DNA from: Cellulomonas carbonis
GTDB taxonomy: Bacteria; Actinomycetota; Actinomycetes; Actinomycetales; Cellulomonadaceae
Assembly: GCF_014636275.1 (NCBI RefSeq)
Contig: NZ_BMEB01000005.1
Location: 62,001-126,000, forward strand
Reading direction: 5' to 3'
Length of the DNA: 64,000 bases
Below, one piece after another: positions 8,965 through 17,210 of this stretch. The stretch's first letter is position 1. The number at the start of each line of letters is the position of its first letter. The notes below the pieces were generated by a model. It was not told the DNA's origin, searched no databases, and worked only from the letters and a program-made list of their open reading frames with translations. Made by a program: the position numbers and the translations under genes.

Positions 8965-9534
8965 TCAACCCCCGTGCACATGGATGCGTTCACCTTGCGG
9001 GCTGAACAGCGCGAGCAGCTCGACCGCGCGGTGCTCGTCGTCGTTGAGGATCGCGTGCGGGACTCGCGTGTCGAACTCGGCGGCCTCACCCGCACCCAGC
9101 ACGGTGACGACGCCGCCGAGCTCGAGCCGCACGGTCCCCGAGAGGACGTAGAACCACTCGTAGCCCTCGTGCCGACGCGCCCGCACGGGCTCGGCCGGGT
9201 CCCGCCCGGGGAGCACGAGCTTGACGGCCTGGACGGGTGCGTCGGGGTGCGTGAGCGGGATGTGGATCTGACCGCCGCGCTGGACGGGACGGGGCCGGAT
9301 CCGCGGGTCGACCACGTCGGGGGCACCCACGAGGTCGTCGAGCGGGACCCGGTATGTGCGCGCGAGCGGGAGCAGCAGGTCGAGCGTCGCGCGGCGCGAC
9401 CCCGACTCGAGGCGCGACAGCGTGCTCACCGAGATGCCCGTCGCGGCCGCGACGTCCGCGAGGGTCCGGCGCTGACGCGTCCGGACGTCCCGCAGCCGTG
9501 CTCCGACCGCCCCCAGCACGTCGTCCTCGCCCAT
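8965..9534 (-). CDS. XRE-family regulator with C-terminal cupin
   Basis: A 189-residue regulator. An N-terminal helix-turn-helix of the XRE/Cro type (residues 8-62, including LADVAAATGISVSTLSRLE) is joined to a C-terminal cupin barrel (residues about 110-185, including YEWFYVLSGTVRLELG and the metal-site-like DTRVPHAIL). This class commonly senses a small ligand or metal and controls a neighbouring enzyme. It is divergent from a flavoprotein oxidoreductase, with only 76 bp between starts and an inverted repeat there. ATG at 9534 is chosen because GAGGAGG precedes it. Confidence 0.85.
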   Translation of the reverse strand: MGEDDVLGAVGARLRDVRTRQRRTLADVAAATGISVSTLSRLESGSRRATLDLLLPLARTYRVPLDDLVGAPDVVDPRIRPRPVQRGGQIHIPLTHPDAPVQAVKLVLPGRDPAEPVRARRHEGYEWFYVLSGTVRLELGGVVTVLGAGEAAEFDTRVPHAILNDDEHRAVELLALFSPQGERIHVHGG

Positions 9535-9553
9535 GCCCGGCCTCCTCATCGCT

Positions 9554-9568
9554 TTGCCATAACGGCAA
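9554..9568. promoter_or_regulatory. candidate XRE-cupin operator
   Basis: The inverted repeat TTGCC-ATAAC-GGCAA sits in the 76-bp divergent space between the XRE-cupin gene and the flavoprotein gene. A related half (TGTTGCAC) follows at 9573. The local A/T content is much higher than the surroundings, as expected for a promoter-operator. Confidence 0.45.
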
Positions 9569-9610
9569 CGAGTGTTGCACAGCGCGCACGCGGCGGGCGA
9601 CGCTCCTGCC

Positions 9611-10582
9611 ATGGACACCACCACGCACCGGATCGACCCTGACGACGACGCGACGTGGGACGTCGTCGTGGTCGGCGGCGGCAGCGCGGGCCTCAGCGCC
9701 GCGCTCATGCTCGTCCGCGCGCGGCGGCGCGTCGTCGTGCTCGACGCCGCCGCACCGCGCAACCGGTTCGCGCCCCACATGCACGGCGTCCTCGGGCACG
9801 ACGGTCGCAGCCCGCTCGCGCTGCTCGCCGCGGGCCGCGACGAGGTGACCTCGTACGGCGGCGAGATCCGCACGGTCGACGTCGTCCACGCCCGGCGCAC
9901 CGAGGGCGGGCTCGAGGTGCGGACCGCCGACGGCGCGATGCTGAAGACCCGCCGGCTCGTCGTCGCGACCGGTCTGCGCGACGAGCTGCCGGACGTCCCG
10001 GGACTCGCCGAGAGCTGGGGGCGCGGCGTCGTCGTGTGCCCGTACTGCGACGGCTGGGAGTCGCGGGACGCGCGCATCGGCGTGCTCGCGACCGGTGAGC
10101 GGTCCGTCCACCAGGTCCAGCTGGTGCGCCAGTGGAGCGCGACGGTGACCTACCTGACAGACGCGGTCGGGATCGCCGACGACGCGACGCGGCGCGAGCT
10201 CGACGCCCGCGGGATCGACGTGCTCGAGGGTCCCGTCGAGCGCGTGGTCGAGCGGGACGGCGAGCTCGACGTGGTGCTCGCGGGCGGACGGCACGTCGTC
10301 GTCGACCGGCTGTTCACCGCGCCGGACCCCGTTCCGCGCGACGAGGTCCTGCGCGAGCTCGGCGCCGAGCGGAGGGACACCCCGGTCGGCTCGTTCGTCG
10401 CGGTCGACCCGACCGGGCGGACGAGCGTCGAGGGCGTGTGGGCGGTCGGCAACGTCGTGGACCCGGGCGCCACCGTGCCGGTCGCGATGGCCGCGGGCAC
10501 CCTCGCGGGCGGCATGGTCAACCACGACCTCGTGCTCGAGGACGTCCGCGACGCGGTCGCCGCCGCCGCTCCCGCGGGGTGA
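9611..10582 (+). CDS. thioredoxin reductase-like FAD/NAD(P) oxidoreductase
   Basis: A 323-residue two-nucleotide-binding flavoprotein. The FAD-binding GxGxxG motif is VVVGGGSAGLSAA near residue 23, followed by a second-domain disulfide-type motif VVCPYCDGWE (CxxC, residues about 142-145) and the C-terminal FAD-contact segment GVWAVGNVVDPG. This arrangement matches low-molecular-weight thioredoxin reductase relatives. The natural electron acceptor is not evident; no thioredoxin gene is adjacent. It is divergent from the XRE-cupin regulator, which probably controls it. Confidence 0.85.
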   Translation: MDTTTHRIDPDDDATWDVVVVGGGSAGLSAALMLVRARRRVVVLDAAAPRNRFAPHMHGVLGHDGRSPLALLAAGRDEVTSYGGEIRTVDVVHARRTEGGLEVRTADGAMLKTRRLVVATGLRDELPDVPGLAESWGRGVVVCPYCDGWESRDARIGVLATGERSVHQVQLVRQWSATVTYLTDAVGIADDATRRELDARGIDVLEGPVERVVERDGELDVVLAGGRHVVVDRLFTAPDPVPRDEVLRELGAERRDTPVGSFVAVDPTGRTSVEGVWAVGNVVDPGATVPVAMAAGTLAGGMVNHDLVLEDVRDAVAAAAPAG

Positions 10583-10631
10583 CGGCGACGGAGCGCGGGC
10601 GCGTGTCGGTGGCCCGCGCCAGGATGGGGCC

Positions 10632-12164
10632 GTGCTCCTCGCCGACGTCGCCGCCGCGTCCGACGCCGTGGCTGCGACGCGGTCCCGGCTCGCGAAGCGT
10701 GCGGTGCTCGTCGAGCTGCTGCGCCGCACCGAGCCCGGCGCGGTGCCGGTGGTCGCGCGCTACCTCGGCGGCGAGCTGCGCCAGCGCCGGACGGGACTCG
10801 GGTGGCGGTCGCTCACGACGCTCCCGTCGCCCGCCGACACCCCGACGCTCGACGTGCTGGAGGTCGACGCCGCGTTCGAGCGCATGTCCGCGCTGTCCGG
10901 GCCCGGGTCGTCGACCGCCCGCACCGCGCTCGCGACGGAGCTCTTCGCCGCCGCGACCGAGCCCGAGCAGCGCCTCCTCCGCGGGCTCGTGACCGGCGAG
11001 CTCCGGCAAGGGGCGCTCGACGCGCTCCTGCTCGACGCGGTCGCCGAGGCCGCGGGCGTCCCCGCCGCGACGGTCCGCCGCGCCGCGATGCTCGCCGGCG
11101 CGACCGAGCCCGTCGCGACCGCGGCGCTCGGGGCCGGCTCGCCCGAGGCGGCCGTGGAGCGGCTCGACGCGTTCGGCCTCACGGTCGGCAGGCCCGTCCG
11201 GCCGATGCTCGCGGCGTCGGCGCCGGACGTGCGCGCCGCGGTCGAGGGGTTCGCGGGGCGCGTCGTCGTCGTCGACGCCAAGCTCGACGGCATCCGCGTC
11301 CAGGTGCACCGCGACGGTGACGACGTGCGCGTGTACACCCGCAGCCTCGACGACATCACGAGCCGGGTCCCCGAGATCGTCGAGGTGGTGCGGGGCCTCG
11401 ACGTCCGGACCGCGGTGCTCGACGGCGAGGCGCTCGCCGTCGGCCCCGACGGCCGGCCGCGACCGTTCCAGGAGACCGCGTCGCGCAGCGCGACCCGCGA
11501 CGCCGAGCTCGCCGCGAGCACGCGCCTCACCCCGTTCTTCTTCGACGTGCTCCACGTCGACGGCCGGGACCTCCTCGACGCGCCGCTCGCCGAACGGCTC
11601 GCCGTGCTCGACGCGGTCGCGCCGCGGCACGCCGTCGAGCGCGTCACGACCGACGACGCCGCCACGGCGCAGGCCGCGTTCGAGCGCTGGGTCGGAGCGG
11701 GCCAGGAGGGCGTCATCGTCAAGGACTCGGGCGCGCCGTACGAGGCGGGCCGGCGCGGCAGCGCGTGGGTCAAGGTCAAGCCCCGGCACACGCTCGACCT
11801 CGTCGTGCTCGCCGTCGAGCGCGGCTCGGGGCGTCGCAGCGGGCTGCTGTCGAACATCCACCTCGGTGCGCGGGACCCGGCGGGCGGCTTCGTGATGCTG
11901 GGCAAGACGTTCAAGGGCATGACCGACGAGGTGCTCGCGTGGCAGACGCAGCGGTTCCGCGAGCTCGAGGTGACGGACGACGGCTGGACCGTGACGCTGC
12001 GGCCCGAGCAGGTCGTGGAGATCGCGTTCGACGGGCTCCAGCGGTCGAGCCGCTACCCCGGCGGGCTCGCGCTGCGCTTCGCGCGCGTGCTGCGCTACCG
12101 CGACGACAAGGCCGCGGACGAGGCCGACACGATCGACACCGTGCGCGGCCTGGCAGGCGGCTGA
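10632..12164 (+). CDS. ligB: ATP-dependent DNA ligase (LigB type)
   Basis: A 510-residue ATP-dependent DNA ligase. An N-terminal helical DNA-binding domain (residues 1-190) precedes the nucleotidyltransferase core with the AMP-accepting lysine K217 in DAKLDGIR, then motif III-like PFFFDVLHVDG, motif IV EGVIVKD and motif V WVKVKP, and the OB-fold domain. It seals nicked DNA and is auxiliary to the NAD-dependent replicative ligase. The GTG start at 10632 directly precedes the conserved start LLADVAAASD. It is convergent with a LigD-like gene; the two may act together in repair, but LigB has not been tied to end joining as LigD/Ku are. Confidence 0.9.
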   Translation: MLLADVAAASDAVAATRSRLAKRAVLVELLRRTEPGAVPVVARYLGGELRQRRTGLGWRSLTTLPSPADTPTLDVLEVDAAFERMSALSGPGSSTARTALATELFAAATEPEQRLLRGLVTGELRQGALDALLLDAVAEAAGVPAATVRRAAMLAGATEPVATAALGAGSPEAAVERLDAFGLTVGRPVRPMLAASAPDVRAAVEGFAGRVVVVDAKLDGIRVQVHRDGDDVRVYTRSLDDITSRVPEIVEVVRGLDVRTAVLDGEALAVGPDGRPRPFQETASRSATRDAELAASTRLTPFFFDVLHVDGRDLLDAPLAERLAVLDAVAPRHAVERVTTDDAATAQAAFERWVGAGQEGVIVKDSGAPYEAGRRGSAWVKVKPRHTLDLVVLAVERGSGRRSGLLSNIHLGARDPAGGFVMLGKTFKGMTDEVLAWQTQRFRELEVTDDGWTVTLRPEQVVEIAFDGLQRSSRYPGGLALRFARVLRYRDDKAADEADTIDTVRGLAGG

Positions 12165-12200
12165 CCGGACACGGCGCCACCGGCCGGCGCGCCCACCCGC

Positions 12201-13874
12201 TCAGCGCACGCGGGGCAGGTCCTGGTCGGCGTCGAGCACCCCCGCGAAGAGGTCGCCGCGCTCGGCCAGGCGGTCCAGCACCGTGCGGACGGTGAAGGCG
12301 TCGGGACGGAGCCACGGCTCGTCGAGCTCGTCCCACGTGATCGGTGCGGACACCGGCGCACCGGCGGACGCGCGCGGGCTGTACGGCGCGACGAGCGTCT
12401 TGTTGATCGCGTTCTGCGTGTAGTCCAGCCGCGCCTGGCCGCCCCGCTCGCTCACGCCCCACCTCCAGCTGACGAGGTCGGGCACCACCGCGCCGACCGT
12501 CCTCGACACGCGCTCGACCCACGCCCGCGTGTCCTCGAACGTCGGCCCGGGCGGAATCGGGACCCACACCTGGATCCCGCGCCGCCCCGTGACCTTCGGG
12601 TGGGCGCGCACCCCGAGGTACTCGAAGGCGTCGCGGTGCAGGCGCGCGAGCAGCAGCACGTCCTCCCATGCCGTCGCCGGGCCCGGGTCGATGTCGAACA
12701 ACGCGTAGCTCGGCCGGTGCGGGGCGGCCGTCGTCGACGTCCACGCGTGCCACTCGAGCGCGCCGAAGTTCGCCGCCCACACGAGCGCGGCGGGCTCGTC
12801 GACGACGAGGTACGTCGTCGTCTCCCCCGGGTCGGCCTCGGGGTTGTCCCACCGCGGCAGCCACGCGGGTGCGTGCGACGGCAGCTCCTTGTGCCAGAAG
12901 CCCGGCCGCCCCGCGCCCTCCGGGTAGCGGTGCATGTTGAGGGCACGACCACGCAGGTACGGCAGGACGACCGGGGCGATGCTGGCCGCGTACCGGACGA
13001 GCTCGCGCTTGGTCACGGGCGGCTCGCCGTCGCGCGCGCCGAAGAGCACCTTGTCGAGGTTCGTCACGCGCAGCGACCGGCCGTGCACGTGCCACGTGCC
13101 GCCCGAGCCGAGCTCGTCGAGGGCCGCGAGCTCGTCGGCCGACGGCGGGGCCGGCGACGGCGGGACAGGCGCCCCGCCGCCCCGCAGGTCGACGGACGCC
13201 TCCGCCGCGGGACGGTCGGACAGCCACAGCCGGTCGCGGTCGGCCAGGACCTCGTCGTTGGTGCGCCCCGAGACGACCGAGGTCGGGTGGTCCTCGGCGT
13301 CCCAGCCAACGACCGCGTGGTCGTCGCGCTTGTGCAGCAGGAGCCACTGCTCCTTGCCGTCGTCGGCCGGCTCGCCGCGCCGCACCAGCACGAGGCGGCC
13401 GCGGATGCGCTCGCCGTCGACGTCCGCGTGCAGCTCGCCCGCGGCGACCGCGGCGACCGGGTCGTCCGTGCCGTGCGGGCGCCACGTGCCGCGGTCCCAC
13501 ACGATGACGTCGCCGCCGCCGTACTCGCCGGCGGGGATGACGCCCTCGAAGTCGACGTACTCGACCGGGTGGTCCTCGACGTGCACGGCCATCCGCCGGG
13601 CGGTCGGGTCGAGGGTCGGGCCCCGCGGCACGGCCCAGCTCGCGAGGACACCACCCATCTCGAGCCGGAGGTCGTAGTGGAGGCGGCGCGCGCGGTGCCG
13701 CTGGACGACGTACCGCAGGCCCTCGGTCACAGCCGCCGGGTCCGCCCCTGCCGGCTCGGGCGTCCGGTCGAAGTCCCGCATCGACCGGTACGTCCCCAGC
13801 CCAGGGCCCGCCCCGGCCGGTCCGCGCGTGGCTCGCCCGGCGTGCGGTGCCGCGTCGCGCCGCCTGCCCGCCAT
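12201..13874 (-). CDS. ligD: LigD-type phosphoesterase-polymerase, without ligase domain
   Basis: A 557-residue fusion of the 3'-phosphoesterase and primase-polymerase modules of bacterial end-joining protein LigD. The phosphoesterase part (residues about 55-180) contains YVVQRHRARRLHYDLRLE and HVEDHPVEYVDFEG. The polymerase part (residues about 255-545) has LDKVLFG, RYPEGAGRPGFWHKE and the metal-binding ALFDIDPGP. The ATP-dependent ligase domain is absent, so sealing needs another enzyme, possibly the convergent LigB or one elsewhere. No ku gene is in the window. A GGAGGGAGG ribosome site supports ATG at 13874. Confidence 0.9.
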   Translation of the reverse strand: MAGRRRDAAPHAGRATRGPAGAGPGLGTYRSMRDFDRTPEPAGADPAAVTEGLRYVVQRHRARRLHYDLRLEMGGVLASWAVPRGPTLDPTARRMAVHVEDHPVEYVDFEGVIPAGEYGGGDVIVWDRGTWRPHGTDDPVAAVAAGELHADVDGERIRGRLVLVRRGEPADDGKEQWLLLHKRDDHAVVGWDAEDHPTSVVSGRTNDEVLADRDRLWLSDRPAAEASVDLRGGGAPVPPSPAPPSADELAALDELGSGGTWHVHGRSLRVTNLDKVLFGARDGEPPVTKRELVRYAASIAPVVLPYLRGRALNMHRYPEGAGRPGFWHKELPSHAPAWLPRWDNPEADPGETTTYLVVDEPAALVWAANFGALEWHAWTSTTAAPHRPSYALFDIDPGPATAWEDVLLLARLHRDAFEYLGVRAHPKVTGRRGIQVWVPIPPGPTFEDTRAWVERVSRTVGAVVPDLVSWRWGVSERGGQARLDYTQNAINKTLVAPYSPRASAGAPVSAPITWDELDEPWLRPDAFTVRTVLDRLAERGDLFAGVLDADQDLPRVR

Positions 13875-14014
13875 GTCGCCTCCCTCCGGGGCTCCAGCCT
13901 GCCGCTCCGCCGCGCAGTCGGCCTCCCGTGCGACCTCGCCCCAGTCAAGTACTCCATGACCAACAGTCACAGCCACCTCGACTCCTCGCCTGCCCGCGCG
14001 GATAATCCCTCGGC

Positions 14015-15082
14015 ATGGACCTCGAGCTCCGGCATCTGCGCATGGTCGTGGCCGTCGCCGAGTCCGGCAGCGTCACGAAGGCGGCCGCGTCCCTCGGCCT
14101 CTCCCAGCCCGCGCTGACGGCTCAGCTGAACCGGATCGACCGGGCTCTCGGCGGGCACGTCTTCACGCGCGACCGGCTCGGCGCCCGCGCGACGCCCCTC
14201 GGGGAGACGCTGCTGCGTCACGCGCGCGTGGTCCTTCCCGCCATGGCCGTCCTCGTCGACGACACCCGACGCATGGTCGCCGGCGCGTCGTCGTGCGGAC
14301 GGGCGCTGCGGGTGGGGACGGCGGGCACCGCGATCGGCGGCCTGTTCGTCAACCGCGTCCACGTGGCGCTGCGCGACGTCACCGTCACGCCGGCGACGTC
14401 GTGGTCGGTCGAGGGCACAGCCGCTCGCCTCGCCGCGGGAGCGCTCGACGTCGCGCTCGTCGGCACGTGCGCCGACGACGCACCGCCCACGGACGGCGAC
14501 GTCGTGTGGACCGAGGTGAGCTGCGACCCCGTCGTCGCGCTCGTCCACGCCGGGCACCGGCACGCGCGCGCGACGACGGTCCCGCTCGCCGCGCTCGCCG
14601 ACGAGGTGTGGCTCGCGTCCCCGGGCGACGGCTGCTTCGAGCGGTGCTTCGTCGCGGCGTGCACGCGGGCCGGGTTCACACCGCGCGGGCTCGGCGAGTC
14701 CGACCGCACCTCCGCGATCGACCAGGTGCGCGCCGGGCACGCCGTCGGCCTGGCCCAGCCGCTCCTGCTCGACGTGCCCGGCGTCCACGCCGTCGCGATC
14801 GAGGGCGCACCCCTGCGCTGGCGCCAGCTCGTCGGGTGGCGACGCGACACCGCGGACCGGGTGGACGTCGACGCCGTCGTCGCCGCCGCCCGGTCCGCGC
14901 ACGCCGACGCGGTCGACCGGTCGCCCGAGTACGCGTCCTGGTTCACCGCGGTCCCCACGGCCAGGACCGCACCGCCGACCTCCCGCGAGCCGCGGCGGCA
15001 GCGCCTCCGCGAGGTCGCCGGGACGCCCGTCCGCGACGCGCGACGGCCACCCGGCCGCCCGCCCCATAACGCGGGCGTATGA
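14015..15082 (+). CDS. LysR-family transcriptional regulator
   Basis: A 355-residue LysR-type regulator. The winged helix-turn-helix is at residues 1-62 (LRHLRMVVAVAESGSVTKAA, then LSQPALTAQLNRI). The substrate-binding domain follows (about 90-300) and a basic, Pro/Arg-rich tail of about 45 residues extends past the usual end. It is divergent from the ligD-like gene with 140 bp between starts and lies upstream of the secreted protease. Effector and target are unknown; LysR regulators usually act on a divergent neighbour, which here is the ligD-like gene. Confidence 0.88.
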   Translation: MDLELRHLRMVVAVAESGSVTKAAASLGLSQPALTAQLNRIDRALGGHVFTRDRLGARATPLGETLLRHARVVLPAMAVLVDDTRRMVAGASSCGRALRVGTAGTAIGGLFVNRVHVALRDVTVTPATSWSVEGTAARLAAGALDVALVGTCADDAPPTDGDVVWTEVSCDPVVALVHAGHRHARATTVPLAALADEVWLASPGDGCFERCFVAACTRAGFTPRGLGESDRTSAIDQVRAGHAVGLAQPLLLDVPGVHAVAIEGAPLRWRQLVGWRRDTADRVDVDAVVAAARSAHADAVDRSPEYASWFTAVPTARTAPPTSREPRRQRLREVAGTPVRDARRPPGRPPHNAGV

Positions 15083-15169
15083 CCCGATCGGTATCTGCGC
15101 CGGACCGGCACGCCCGGCCTAGCGTGCCCGCACCGGGAGGTGCCCGGTACCGATCGAGGGGGACGACAC

Positions 15170-16669
15170 ATGAGCAGGACATCAGTCGCACGGAGCCTCG
15201 CCCTGGCCACGGCCTCGGCGACGCTCCTGGCCGGGGCCTTCGCGGCCCAGGCCGCCGCGGCCGCACCGCCCGACGAGGTGGCGGGAACGGCCGGGCAGGC
15301 CCTCGCCAGCGACAAGCTCGCTCCCGGGCTCCTCCGCGCGATGGAGCGCGACCTGGGGCTCGACGCCGAGCGGGCCAAGGAGCGCCTCGCGTTCCAGGAC
15401 GACGCGGCCGACACCGGTGCGGAGCTCGAGGGCGAGCTCGGGACCGACTTCGCGGGCGTGTGGGTCGACGAGGACGACGACGTCCTCTACGTCGGCACGA
15501 CCGACCCGGCCGACGTGGACGCCGTCGCGGCCGCGGGCGCCACGCCCGTGACCGTGGACCACACGCTCGCCGAGCTCGACGGATGGCGTGCCGCGCTCGA
15601 CGCCGCGCTCGCGGACCACCCGCGGATCAGGGGCTGGCGCGTCGACGTCACGACCAACGACGTCGTCGTCGACGTCGCACCCGGCGGGCGGCGCGCGGCC
15701 GAGCGACTCGTCGCGCGGGCCGGTGTGCCCGCCGACGCGGTGACCGTCGTCGAGACGACCGAGGCGCCGCGGACCTTCGTGGACGTGGTCGGCGGGAACG
15801 CGTACTACATCGGCAGCGGGAGCCGCTGCTCGGTGGGCTTCTCGGTGAACGGCGGCTTCGTGACGGCCGGCCACTGCGGCAGCACGGGCGCGACGACGAC
15901 GAGCCCGAGCGGCACGTTCGCGGGCTCGAGCTTCCCGGGCAACGACTACGCCTTCGTGCGCGTCGCGTCGGGCAACACCATGATCGGCGCGGTCAACAAC
16001 TACTCGGGCGGCCGCGTCGCCGTCGCCGGCTCGACCGCGGCCCCCGTCGGCTCGTCGGTGTGCCGCTCGGGCTCGACCACCGGCTGGCACTGCGGCACGA
16101 TCCAGGCGCTCAACTCGTCGGTCACGTACGCCGAGGGCACGGTCTCGGGCCTCATCCGGACCACCGTCTGCGCCGAGCCCGGCGACTCGGGCGGCTCGCT
16201 CCTCGCCGGCAACCAGGCCCAGGGCGTCACGTCGGGCGGCTCGGGCAACTGCCGCACGGGCGGCACGACGTACTTCCAGCCGGTCAACGAGATCCTCGGC
16301 GCCTACGGCCTGACGCTCGTCACGTCCGACGGCGGCGGGTCGCAGCCGCCGCCCGCGGGCTGCACGGGCTACGCGCGGACGTGGACGGGCTCGCTGTCGT
16401 CCGGCGCCCAGGCGGTCCAGCCGAGCGGCTCGTACCTGACGGTGACCCGGTCCGGGACGGTGCGGGGCTGCGTCGCCGGCCCGTCGGGCGCGGACTTCGA
16501 CCTCTACCTGCAGAGGTGGAGCGGCTCGTCGTGGCGGACGGTCGCCCAGGGCACGTCGCCCGGCTCGAGCGAGACGGTGAGCTACGCGGGGACGTCGGGC
16601 TACTACCGCTTCGTCGTGCACGCGTACTCGGGCTCCGGCTCGTACACCCTCGGCGCGACGACGCCGTGA
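15170..16669 (+). CDS. secreted S1-family (alpha-lytic type) serine protease
   Basis: A 499-residue pre-pro-protease. A signal peptide (residues 1-33) is followed by a pro-region (about 34-200) of the alpha-lytic/streptogrisin kind, which folds and inhibits the enzyme until cleaved. The catalytic domain has the full triad: H235 in TAGHCG, D259 in NDYAFV and S340 in GDSGGS. After a Gly/Ser/Pro linker near residue 390 there is a C-terminal beta domain of about 100 residues (FDLYLQRWSGSSW), resembling a pre-peptidase C-terminal (PPC) domain. ATG at 15170 follows GAGGGGG. Confidence 0.92.
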   Translation: MSRTSVARSLALATASATLLAGAFAAQAAAAAPPDEVAGTAGQALASDKLAPGLLRAMERDLGLDAERAKERLAFQDDAADTGAELEGELGTDFAGVWVDEDDDVLYVGTTDPADVDAVAAAGATPVTVDHTLAELDGWRAALDAALADHPRIRGWRVDVTTNDVVVDVAPGGRRAAERLVARAGVPADAVTVVETTEAPRTFVDVVGGNAYYIGSGSRCSVGFSVNGGFVTAGHCGSTGATTTSPSGTFAGSSFPGNDYAFVRVASGNTMIGAVNNYSGGRVAVAGSTAAPVGSSVCRSGSTTGWHCGTIQALNSSVTYAEGTVSGLIRTTVCAEPGDSGGSLLAGNQAQGVTSGGSGNCRTGGTTYFQPVNEILGAYGLTLVTSDGGGSQPPPAGCTGYARTWTGSLSSGAQAVQPSGSYLTVTRSGTVRGCVAGPSGADFDLYLQRWSGSSWRTVAQGTSPGSSETVSYAGTSGYYRFVVHAYSGSGSYTLGATTP

Positions 16670-16674
16670 CCCGG

Positions 16675-16710
16675 ACGACGGGGCCGGACCGCTCGGTCCG
16701 GCCCCGTCGT
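16675..16710 (+). terminator. strong hairpin terminator after protease gene
   Basis: Perfect 16-bp arms (ACGACGGGGCCGGACC / GGTCCGGCCCCGTCGT) around a GCTC tetraloop begin 5 bp after the protease stop. It separates the protease from the convergent TfoX-like gene. Confidence 0.85.
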
Positions 16711-16738
16711 GCTGCCCGGGGCCCCTGGTCGGGTCGTC

Positions 16739-16774
16739 GGTCAGGTCCTGGGTCAGCTCCTAGGTCAGCTCCTG
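16739..16774. repeat. three tandem 12-bp units
   Basis: Three adjacent 12-mers (GGTCAGGTCCTG, GGTCAGCTCCTA, GGTCAGCTCCTG) differ at one to three positions. The array straddles the stop codon of the TfoX-like gene on the minus strand. It looks like slippage-generated repetition. Confidence 0.7.
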
Positions 16775-17091
16775 GGCGGCAGCGTCGCGACGAACGCGCT
16801 CGCACGCGAGACCCATGCGTCGAGGTCGTCGTCGGCGAGCGCGGACGCGTCGACCAGGACCCAGTCGCGCATCGGGCGCCCCGACATGTCCAAGGGGCGC
16901 GTCCCCGGTCGGGTCAGCGCGTCGTCGACCGCGTCCCGACCCACCCGCACCATCAGCTCCCCGCCCGTCACCCCGACCGTCATGTGCCCGTGCGTCATGA
17001 GCACCGCACCCCCGAACATGCGTCGCTCGGACAGCGTGGGTCCCGCCAGCCGCTCGCGGACACGTGCCACGAGCCCCTCGTCGACCGCCAC
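16765..17091 (-). CDS. TfoX N-terminal domain protein
   Basis: A 108-residue protein with the TfoX/Sxy N-terminal fold: LVARVRERLAGPTLSERRMFGGAVLMTHGHMTVGV and onward (the RRMFGG motif is the family hallmark). In gamma-proteobacteria Sxy/TfoX controls competence; the single-domain actinobacterial versions have no settled role. GTG at 17091 is used because it precedes the conserved helix. The stop lies inside a 12-bp tandem repeat. Confidence 0.8.
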   Translation of the reverse strand: MAVDEGLVARVRERLAGPTLSERRMFGGAVLMTHGHMTVGVTGGELMVRVGRDAVDDALTRPGTRPLDMSGRPMRDWVLVDASALADDDLDAWVSRASAFVATLPPRS

Positions 17092-17210
17092 GGCCGCATG
17101 CTGGCACCGCTCGACCCCCACGACAACGCCGCGCGGTACGGCGCGACCGGACGGCACCGGTGGCGGACAGGGGGCTGACGCCGGCACGAAGCCGTGCGCA
17201 CAATGACCCG

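Noticed and set aside
12201..13874. Complete three-domain LigD
   Set aside because: Only phosphoesterase and polymerase motifs are present; no KxDG ligase motif occurs in this protein.
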